The notes beneath the pieces were generated by a model. The model searched no databases. It was not told where the DNA came from and worked only from the letters and a program-made list of their open reading frames with translations. Positions 58,162 through 64,000 of a stretch of 64,000 nt of DNA are shown here, in pieces; position 1 is the first letter of the stretch; each line of letters starts with the position of its first letter. The DNA is from Collinsella aerofaciens (lineage in GTDB: Bacteria > Actinomycetota > Coriobacteriia > Coriobacteriales > Coriobacteriaceae): positions 51,717 to 115,716 of the forward strand of contig NZ_JADNJQ010000003.1 of the NCBI RefSeq assembly GCF_015555045.1. The letters run 5' to 3'. A program made the translations under genes and the position numbers.

Positions 58162-58884
58162 ATGGCTTCAGATGCAAAAAAGATTCTGCTGGTCGAGGAT
58201 GAGAAGGCAATCCGTGACGCCGTCGCTGCCTATCTCGAGCGCGAAGGCTACTGGGTTGTGGGCGTCGGCGATGGCCAGTCCGCGATCGAGGAGTTCGAGA
58301 AGCATCAGTTCGACCTGGTCGTGCTCGACCTTATGCTCCCCAAGATCCCCGGCGAGCGCGTTTGCCGCACCATTCGCGATACCTCGGATGTCCCCATCAT
58401 CATGCTGACGGCTAAGGGCGAGATCGAGGACCGTATTATCGGTCTTGAGCTCGGCGCCGACGACTATCTGATTAAGCCGTTCTCGCCGCGCGAGCTCGTC
58501 GCCCGCGTTCGCGCTCTGTTCCGCCGTGCCCATCAGGCCGACGAGCCCGCCGTCGAGGTACTCGACTTCGGCGATCTGGTCATCGATATCTCGGGCCACA
58601 AGATCTTGGTCGAGGGCAAGGAAGTCGATCTGACGGCTTCCGAGTTCAAGCTGCTCACCACGCTTGCCCGCCATCCCGGCCGTGTGTATAACCGCATGGA
58701 GCTGGTCGAGAAAGTGCTCGGGTATGACTTTGAGGGCTATGAGCGCACCATCGATAGCCACGTGAAGAATCTTCGCGCCAAGCTGGGCGATGATCCCAAG
58801 AAGCCCAAGTGGCTCTACACCGTCCATGGTGTCGGCTATCGCTTCGAGGCTCCGGCCAAGACCGATAAGTCGGACGAGAAATAG
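58162..58884 (+). CDS. OmpR/PhoB-family response regulator
   Basis: This 240-residue protein has a receiver domain (KKILLVEDEKAIRDAVAAYL, phospho-acceptor Asp in LVVLDLMLPKIPG, LTAKGEIEDRIIG, DYLIKPFSP) and a C-terminal winged helix (EVDLTASEFKLLTTLARHPG, VYNRMELVEKVLGYD, YTVHGVGYRFE). ATG 58162 follows CAGGGGGG. The histidine kinase is 12 bp downstream. Confidence 0.93.
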   Translation: MASDAKKILLVEDEKAIRDAVAAYLEREGYWVVGVGDGQSAIEEFEKHQFDLVVLDLMLPKIPGERVCRTIRDTSDVPIIMLTAKGEIEDRIIGLELGADDYLIKPFSPRELVARVRALFRRAHQADEPAVEVLDFGDLVIDISGHKILVEGKEVDLTASEFKLLTTLARHPGRVYNRMELVEKVLGYDFEGYERTIDSHVKNLRAKLGDDPKKPKWLYTVHGVGYRFEAPAKTDKSDEK

Positions 58885-58895
58885 GGAAATCACAT

Positions 58896-60461
58896 ATGAC
58901 ACCTGCGCGCTTTGAAATCGGACAAAAGCACAAGCAGGAGAGCGAGGCGGGTTCCAAGGCTAGTTGGAACACGCCTCGTTCCGATTCACGGCCAACGATG
59001 AGCTATCCCTCGCGCATGGCACTTGCTTTTGCTCTGACATCGCTCATGACGGTATTGGTGCTGGTGGGCGTTGTCTCTGTTGTGTGGGGCACGGTCTTTT
59101 CGGATTACACACGCTCCAATATCGTCGAAATCGCAAATTCCGCTGCCGAGAAGTTGGCGACCTCATATGAGGAAAACGGCTCTTGGACCGCGGGAGAACT
59201 GCGCACGGTCGCAACGTCGAGTTTGGTTTCCGACGATCTGGGCATGCAGGTCGTCAATAAAAAGGGTGTGATCGTTTATGACGATTCCTGGCCCTCGGCA
59301 AGCGCCACCGCCGATGTACGCGAAAACCAGGCTACGACCGACGACACGAGCGGCAAGAGGGCATCGCATAGCCCGGTCTCGTCTGCTCCAACCGACTCCG
59401 ATAGCGTTGCTAACGTCGAGATTGTAACGTCTTCCGGCGAGCATGTCGGACAGGTAAAGCTGTGGGCCATCGGCTCCGACGCTCTGCTCACCAAGGCGGA
59501 CTCTGCGTTTAGGGAGAAGACCTTTAACGCCATGGCCCTCGCCGCGGTTGTTGCAATCTGCATTTCGGTCGTTATCGGATCGCTCGTGTCGTGCATGCTC
59601 ACCAAACCGATTCATCGCATCACCAGTACCGCAAAGCAAATCCGTGACGGCGACCTGTCGGCTCGCACGGGGCTGCGCGGTGATGACGAGATCGATCAGC
59701 TGGGTGAGACCTTCGATGAGATGGCCACCTCGCTCGAGAAGGATATGAAACACGAGAAGCGCCTGACCTCAGACGTTGCACACGAGCTTCGCACGCCGCT
59801 TATGGCCATGCTCGCAACGGTCGAGGCCATGCAGGATGGCGTGTATCCCACCGACGATGAGCATTTGGAGACCGTTGCTTCCGAGACGCGTCGCCTGGCT
59901 CGTCTGGTGCAGCAGATGCTCGACCTATCGCGTATGGAAAACAGCACGGCTCCGCTCAATCTAGAACCGGTGGACATGGTTCCGTTCGTGCGATCGATTG
60001 TGAACGGCCAGGCGCGTCTGTTTGCCGACCGTGACCTTCGTCTTCGCTTTGCAGATGAAACCCAAGGGCACGACGATGTCGTCGAGGCCGATCCCGACAT
60101 GATCACGCAATGTGTTATCAACCTCATGAGCAACGCCATGCGCTACACCCCCGAGGGCGGTTGGGTCGTGGTGTCGGTGCTCAGTGACCGCAGGCACGTC
60201 AGCATTGCCGTTTCTGATACCGGCATCGGTATTGCCAAGGACGATCTGTCGCGCATTTTCGGGCGGTTTTGGCGCGCCGATGCCAGCCGCGCCCGCGAAG
60301 CTGGCGGCCTGGGCGTCGGCCTCGCCGTGACCAAGCAGATCGTCGAGCGTCACCATGGCTACATATCCGTGGAGTCGGAGCTTGGAAAGGGTACGACTTT
60401 TACAATTCATCTGCCCCGCGAGCACACGGCGGACGCGGCATCTACTACAATGGAGCACTAG
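58896..60461 (+). CDS. Sensor histidine kinase
   Basis: This 521-residue kinase pairs with the upstream regulator. A 40-residue charged N terminus precedes TM1 (MALAFALTSLMTVLVLVGVV), an extracytoplasmic domain and TM2 (AVVAICISVVIGSLVSCML). HAMP follows, then the His box SDVAHELRTPLMAMLATVEA and the GHKL ATPase with INLMSNAMRYTPEGG, VSDTGIGIAKDDL and GGLGVGLAVTKQIVERH. The sensed signal is unknown. Confidence 0.92.
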   Translation: MTPARFEIGQKHKQESEAGSKASWNTPRSDSRPTMSYPSRMALAFALTSLMTVLVLVGVVSVVWGTVFSDYTRSNIVEIANSAAEKLATSYEENGSWTAGELRTVATSSLVSDDLGMQVVNKKGVIVYDDSWPSASATADVRENQATTDDTSGKRASHSPVSSAPTDSDSVANVEIVTSSGEHVGQVKLWAIGSDALLTKADSAFREKTFNAMALAAVVAICISVVIGSLVSCMLTKPIHRITSTAKQIRDGDLSARTGLRGDDEIDQLGETFDEMATSLEKDMKHEKRLTSDVAHELRTPLMAMLATVEAMQDGVYPTDDEHLETVASETRRLARLVQQMLDLSRMENSTAPLNLEPVDMVPFVRSIVNGQARLFADRDLRLRFADETQGHDDVVEADPDMITQCVINLMSNAMRYTPEGGWVVVSVLSDRRHVSIAVSDTGIGIAKDDLSRIFGRFWRADASRAREAGGLGVGLAVTKQIVERHHGYISVESELGKGTTFTIHLPREHTADAASTTMEH

Positions 60462-60519
60462 CTTTTCGCTATTCGGTGAAGGAGGGGCCGCGTCCCTGCC
60501 GCTCCGAGTTTGCGAAAAC

Positions 60520-60545
60520 ATGCGGGAAAGAACCCGCATTTCTGT
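60520..60545 (+). terminator. Hairpin between the kinase gene and purC
   Basis: ATGCGGG pairs with CCCGCAT around AAAGAA, followed by TTCTGT. It probably ends the kinase transcript. Confidence 0.6.
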
Positions 60546-60570
60546 CGTATTTAGGTAAGGAGTGACTCAC

Positions 60571-61458
60571 GTGACAACGATGGAGCGTCGTCCGGATTCC
60601 CGTGGCAAGGTTCGTGATATTTACGATGCCGGTGAAAACCTGCTGATGGTCGCCACCGACCGCATTTCTGCGTTCGACTTCATTCTTCCCGACGAGATTC
60701 CGTTTAAGGGAGAGGTGCTCAATCGCATCTCGGCATTCTGGTTCGATAAGTTTGCCGACATCGTTCCCAACCATCTCGTTTCCATCGACCCGGCGGATTT
60801 CCCCGAGGAGTTTGCTGAGTATCGTGACTACCTCGCTGGCCGCGCCATGCTGGTTAAGAAGGCCCAGACGATTCCTATCGAGTGCATCGTCCGCGGCTAT
60901 CTGACCGGTTCGGGCAAGAAGACCTACGACGAGAACGGCACCGTCTGCGGCATCCAGCTGCCTGAGGGCCTGACCGAGGCTTCCAAGCTTCCCGAGCCGT
61001 TGTTCACGCCGTCCACGAAGGCCGAGATCGGTGACCACGACGAGAACATCTCGTTCGAGCGTTGCTGCGAGATCGTGGGCGAGGACATCGCCACGCAGAT
61101 TCGTGACCTTTCCCTCAAGATCTACAAGGCCGCTGCCGAGTACGCCGCGACCCGTGGCATCATCATTGCCGACACCAAGTTCGAGTTTGGTGTCATCGAT
61201 GGCAAGGTCACGCTGATCGACGAGTGCCTCACGCCCGACTCCAGCCGTTTCTGGCCTGCTGCCAGCTACGAGGAGGGCAAGATCCAGCCTAGCTACGACA
61301 AGCAATTCGTCCGCAATTGGCTCAAGGCCAACTGGGATATGACGGGGGAGACCCCGCACCTGCCCGCCGAGGTCATCGATGGCACGTCCGAGCGCTATCG
61401 CGAGGCCTTCCAGATCATCACGGGCTCCCAGTTCACAAGCATGAAGGAGAACGCATAA
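60571..61458 (+). CDS. purC: SAICAR synthase
   Basis: PurC couples CAIR with aspartate. The 295-residue protein has GKVRDIYDAGENLLMVATDR, RAMLVKKAQTIPIECIVRGY, LTGSGKKTYDENG, and IIADTKFEFGVIDGKVTLID with ECLTPDSSRFW. I start at GTG 60571, with AAGGAG eight bases upstream; an in-frame GTG at 60562 and an ATG at 60580 are alternatives. It is separate from purA, purB and purD in this window. Confidence 0.96.
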   Translation: MTTMERRPDSRGKVRDIYDAGENLLMVATDRISAFDFILPDEIPFKGEVLNRISAFWFDKFADIVPNHLVSIDPADFPEEFAEYRDYLAGRAMLVKKAQTIPIECIVRGYLTGSGKKTYDENGTVCGIQLPEGLTEASKLPEPLFTPSTKAEIGDHDENISFERCCEIVGEDIATQIRDLSLKIYKAAAEYAATRGIIIADTKFEFGVIDGKVTLIDECLTPDSSRFWPAASYEEGKIQPSYDKQFVRNWLKANWDMTGETPHLPAEVIDGTSERYREAFQIITGSQFTSMKENA

Positions 61459-62034
61459 GTGAGTACCCGTAGCGCCACGAACAAGCGCACGCAATCCCAC
61501 GAAGTTACCGGGGTTGCGCGCAAGTCTGCCGCATCTGCTAAGCCCGCCCGCCAAGCAGCGAGCTCCGTTCGCGTCGTGCCGGCTTCGTCTAAGGCACGCC
61601 GCAAAGAGCTCGAGAAGGGCGAGAACCTCGAGGGCCTCTCTAAAGAGGAGAAGCGCGCCCGCAAGGCTAAGCAGCGCGCCAAGGAGGACCGCATCTATAC
61701 GGTGTCGAATATCCTCCTCAAGCAGGACGAGGACTACACCAAGCGCCGTCGCATCTGGTGGATTGTGCTCGCCATTGGCATGGTGCTCGTCGTGGCAATT
61801 TGGGCCTCGCTGTACTTCGCTCCCGCTGGCATGGTGTCCAGCCCTGTCCAGATGGTCGGCATCGTTTTGTCCTATGTCATCATCCTGGGTGACTTTATCT
61901 ACGACTTCGCTCGTATTCGTCCCTTGCGCAACATGTACCGCGCGCAGGCCGAGGGCATGTCCGAGAACAAGCTCAACGCTCTTATCGAGCGCGCAGCTGC
62001 CGAGGAGGACAAGAAGGACTCCAAGAAGAAGTAG
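61459..62034 (+). CDS. Hypothetical membrane protein with basic N terminus
   Basis: This 191-residue protein has about 95 residues of Lys/Arg/Glu-rich sequence (KARRKELEKGENLEGLSKEE, KRARKAKQRAKEDRIY), two adjacent transmembrane helices (about 101-123 and 130-155) and a charged tail. It starts at GTG 61459 directly after the purC stop codon. It is reminiscent of small actinobacterial two-TM proteins, but I cannot name a family. Confidence 0.75.
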   Translation: MSTRSATNKRTQSHEVTGVARKSAASAKPARQAASSVRVVPASSKARRKELEKGENLEGLSKEEKRARKAKQRAKEDRIYTVSNILLKQDEDYTKRRRIWWIVLAIGMVLVVAIWASLYFAPAGMVSSPVQMVGIVLSYVIILGDFIYDFARIRPLRNMYRAQAEGMSENKLNALIERAAAEEDKKDSKKK

Positions 62035-62064
62035 CGTTTGCATACATACTTATCGCTAAGATAT

Positions 62065-62095
62065 AAGGCGCGTCGTTTTTGCGGCGCGCCTTTTT
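62065..62095 (+). terminator. Terminator after the purC operon
   Basis: AAGGCGCG pairs with CGCGCCTT, followed by TTTTT. Confidence 0.85.
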
Positions 62096-62123
62096 ACTGT
62101 TCTATAGATAGATGGAGTGGCAC

Positions 62124-63404
62124 ATGATTCGAGCTGCCCTGACGGTCGAAGAGGCCCTGGAGGGTATGAAGTCCCTGGAGCCCAAGATTAAAAACTATGC
62201 GCGCCTGGTTGTCCGCAAGGGCGTAAACGTTAAGCCCGGCCAGGAAGTCGTCGTTCAGTCTCCGGTTGAGTGCGCGCCGTTTGCGCGCGTGGTGGTCGCG
62301 GAGGCCTATGCTGCCGGCGCCGGCCACGTGACGGTCATCTGGGCCGATGATGCCGTGACGAGGCTCACGTACGAGCATGTCGAGAAAAGCTATTTTGAGC
62401 AGACGCCCGAGTGGAAGCGCCTGCAGCTGGATTCCCTGGCCCAGGACGGTGCCTGCTTTATCTTTATCGAGGGTGCGGACCCCGCCGCCCTTAAGGGCAT
62501 CGATCCCGCTAAGCCCGCTGCAGCTTCTAAGGCAAAGAACACGCAGTGCAAAGTTTTCCGCCGTGGACTGGATTACAACATCAATCCGTGGTGCATCGCC
62601 GGCGCTCCGGTCGTGGCTTGGGCGCGCGAGGTGTTCCCGGGAGACGCCGATGAGGTTGCAATCTATAAGCTGTGGAATGCGATTCTGCACACCGCTCGCG
62701 CCGATGGCCAGGACCCAGAGAGCGACTGGGAGCTCCATGACGCCGCATTCGAAAAGAACCTGCGTTTCCTGAACGGCAATCGTTTCGACTGCCTGCATTA
62801 CACCGCGGCAAATGGAACCGATCTGACGATTGGCATGACGAAGGGTCACGAGTGGGCCGGCGGCAAGGGCAAGACGCCCGATGGGCACCCCTTCTTCCCC
62901 AACATTCCCACCGAGGAAGTCTTCACTTCGCCCGATCGCATGCGCGCCGACGGTATCGTGTACTCGGCCATGCCGCTCATCCACCACGGCAATAAAGTCG
63001 ACGATTTTTGGATTAAGTTCGAGGGCGGCCGCGTGGTGGACTACGACGCCCGCGTGGGCAAGGCAACGCTCGCAAGTATCATCGATACTGACGAGGGCGC
63101 TGCTCACCTGGGAGAGGTCGCGCTCATTTCCAAGAACACGCCGATCCGCGAAAGTGGTGTTCTGTTCTACGATACGCTCTATGACGAGAACGCTAGCTGC
63201 CATCTCGCGCTAGGTGTCGGTTTCCCCGAATGCATCGAGGGTGGGTACGACATGTCCAAGGAGGAGCTCCTGGAGCATGGTGTTAACGTCTCGAGCACGC
63301 ACGTCGATTTTATGATCGGCACGGACGACATCGATATTACGGGCATTACGCCTGATGGACGTGAAGTTGTGATTTTCCAGAACGGCCAATGGAGTTGGGA
63401 ATAG
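62124..63404 (+). CDS. M29-family aminopeptidase (AmpS/PepS type)
   Basis: M29 enzymes are dimetal aminopeptidases acting in peptide breakdown. The 426-residue protein has the N-terminal domain (YARLVVRKGVNVKPGQEVVV) and ligand-bearing segments: NIPTEEVFTSPDRMRADGIV, GEVALISKNTPIRESGVLFY, DENASCHLALGVG, and THVDFMIGTDDIDITG. I start at ATG 62124, with GGAG six bases upstream; an in-frame ATG at 62112 overlaps that site. The tRNA-Lys promoter overlaps its 3' end. Confidence 0.93.
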   Translation: MIRAALTVEEALEGMKSLEPKIKNYARLVVRKGVNVKPGQEVVVQSPVECAPFARVVVAEAYAAGAGHVTVIWADDAVTRLTYEHVEKSYFEQTPEWKRLQLDSLAQDGACFIFIEGADPAALKGIDPAKPAAASKAKNTQCKVFRRGLDYNINPWCIAGAPVVAWAREVFPGDADEVAIYKLWNAILHTARADGQDPESDWELHDAAFEKNLRFLNGNRFDCLHYTAANGTDLTIGMTKGHEWAGGKGKTPDGHPFFPNIPTEEVFTSPDRMRADGIVYSAMPLIHHGNKVDDFWIKFEGGRVVDYDARVGKATLASIIDTDEGAAHLGEVALISKNTPIRESGVLFYDTLYDENASCHLALGVGFPECIEGGYDMSKEELLEHGVNVSSTHVDFMIGTDDIDITGITPDGREVVIFQNGQWSWE

Positions 63405-63423
63405 TCCCAGACCGTGGTACAAT
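63395..63423 (+). promoter_or_regulatory. Promoter of tRNA-Lys
   Basis: TTGGGA and TACAAT with a 17-base spacer; the -35 box lies in the last codons of the aminopeptidase gene. Confidence 0.7.
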
Positions 63424-63432
63424 GCCACCCGC

Positions 63433-63505
63433 GGGCCGTTAGCTCAGCTGGCAGAGCAGGGGACTTTTAATCCCAAGGTCCAGGGTTCGAACCCCTGACG
63501 GCCCA
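63433..63505 (+). tRNA. tRNA-Lys (anticodon TTT)
   Basis: A 73-base tRNA. Acceptor GGGCCGT pairs with ACGGCCC, the anticodon loop is CTTTTAA, and the T-arm is CAGGGTTCGAACCCCTG. The following CCC shows that the CCA end is not fully encoded, unlike the other tRNAs here. Confidence 0.96.
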
Positions 63506-63518
63506 CCCAAAGATTGTT

Positions 63519-63551
63519 GAGACGGTCAACTTCGGTTGGCCGTCTTTTTTG
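63519..63551 (+). terminator. Terminator after tRNA-Lys
   Basis: AGACGGTCAAC pairs with GTTGGCCGTCT around TTCG, followed by TTTTTTG. Confidence 0.85.
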
Positions 63552-63561
63552 TTGCCGGTGC

Positions 63562-63577
63562 ACGGGTTCGAACCCGT
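63562..63577. repeat. T-arm-like palindrome after tRNA-Lys
   Basis: ACGGGTTCGAACCCGT is a perfect 16-base palindrome sharing GGGTTCGAACCC with the tRNA-Lys T-arm. It lies just past the terminator, at the same relative position as the inverted tRNA fragments after tRNA-Ser and tRNA-Gly. Confidence 0.45.
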
Positions 63578-64000
63578 ATCTATCTATATATAAGAACGCT
63601 TGGCGAACAAAACCCGCCTTTTACCGATGGGAAACAAATAGCTGATGCCTTTGGAGTAAAGTAGCGCTCCAGAGATGACCGATGTCTCAATACTCATAAA
63701 ACAGCTGGTCATCGCCAATATCAGAAGCCAATGCTTCAGTTTTAACCTCAGTGACGCGACTGAGGGATCTATTCATTTGTGAACAAAATATGGAGTGCGC
63801 GATTCCCGCCCACGGGGCCCCTCCGGTCTGGCAATATATCTCCTTGCCGCGCGGCCCGGTCGGACCGGATGAGCCGCAAAGCGTGCACCTTGAGAACCGG
63901 ATACTGCGAGGATGGACACTTCAAGTGTCGCATCCGGGCAGACATCGAACCATTTGAAATGGTCTAACTTGGATTTGTTTTTCGCAAGGCCGCCGAGAGG
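63578..64000 (+). other. Non-coding tail, probably leader of an rRNA operon
   Basis: No supported gene lies here. CTTGAGAACCGGATACTGCG (63889-63908), the hairpin GACACTTCAAGTGTC (63913-63927), ACCATTTGAAATGGT (63950-63964) and a run into CAAGGCCGCCGAGAGG resemble the leader that precedes 16S rRNA in actinobacteria. The 16S gene itself would start beyond the window. Short open frames at 63751-63967 look accidental. Confidence 0.4.

Noticed and set aside
63751..63967. Two short frames at the right edge
   Set aside because: No ribosome-binding site; they overlap the probable rRNA leader structures.

Overview
The window is about 64 kb of a high-GC Gram-positive chromosome centred on its replication origin. 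Gene content and order point to the Coriobacteriia, most likely Collinsella or a close relative: rpmH-rnpA-yidD-yidC-jag-rsmG-parA-parB on one side of the origin and dnaA-dnaN-recF-dciA-gyrB-gyrA on the other, with SpaA/Cna_B-type sortase-anchored surface proteins. The genus is an inference from gene content; no rRNA gene lies inside the window. Genes left of the origin (about 34.65 kb) mostly read on the minus strand and genes right of it mostly on the plus strand, so transcription largely follows replication.

Left arm (1-11 kb, minus strand): the start of carA, a one-TM protein, an ABC exporter, an ADP-ribose-pyrophosphatase-like NUDIX enzyme behind purA-purD, dnaB, and the rpsF-ssb-rpsR-rplI operon. 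Two tRNA-Ser genes follow at 11 kb, with a peculiar hairpin element copied partly from the tRNA 3' end. From 11.5 to 19 kb come a TRIC/UPF0126 membrane protein, a beta-helix membrane protein and a two-gene pilus-like operon without a sortase. Next are typA, two small conserved proteins, a bifunctional-nuclease-domain protein, an Ile/Ala/Ile tRNA cluster and a 187-nt nested palindrome, then gyrA and gyrB.

Origin (28-40 kb): recF, dciA, dnaN and dnaA are followed, between dnaA and oriC, by an unusual gene with a GHKL ATPase domain, a Gln/Pro-rich linker and a C-terminal winged-helix-like domain. The putative oriC holds DnaA boxes of the form TTTTCAACA. Three perfect parS sites precede parA-parB, and two degenerate parS-like sites lie in dnaA and near rlmN. 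The rsmG-parA-parB block is visibly lower in GC than its surroundings.

Right arm (40-64 kb): rlmN, ddl, a DinG-type helicase fused to an exonuclease, tandem WYL regulators, a very long M28-like protein whose peptidase domain is split by a disordered insert and lacks several catalytic residues, and a thioester-domain adhesin with an LPATG anchor. tRNA-Gly is followed by three tandem modules of about 130 bp that each end in a copy of the tRNA 3' end. Then come purB, a TSCPD protein, a Tat lipoprotein, a two-component system, purC, an M29 aminopeptidase and tRNA-Lys, and finally what looks like the leader of an rRNA operon.

The strongest candidate for something undescribed is the family of tRNA-end-capped triple-hairpin elements downstream of tRNA-Ser (11.2 kb) and tRNA-Gly (54.5-54.96 kb). 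After it come the GHKL/winged-helix gene at the origin, the nested palindrome at 23.3 kb and the degenerate split M28 protein.
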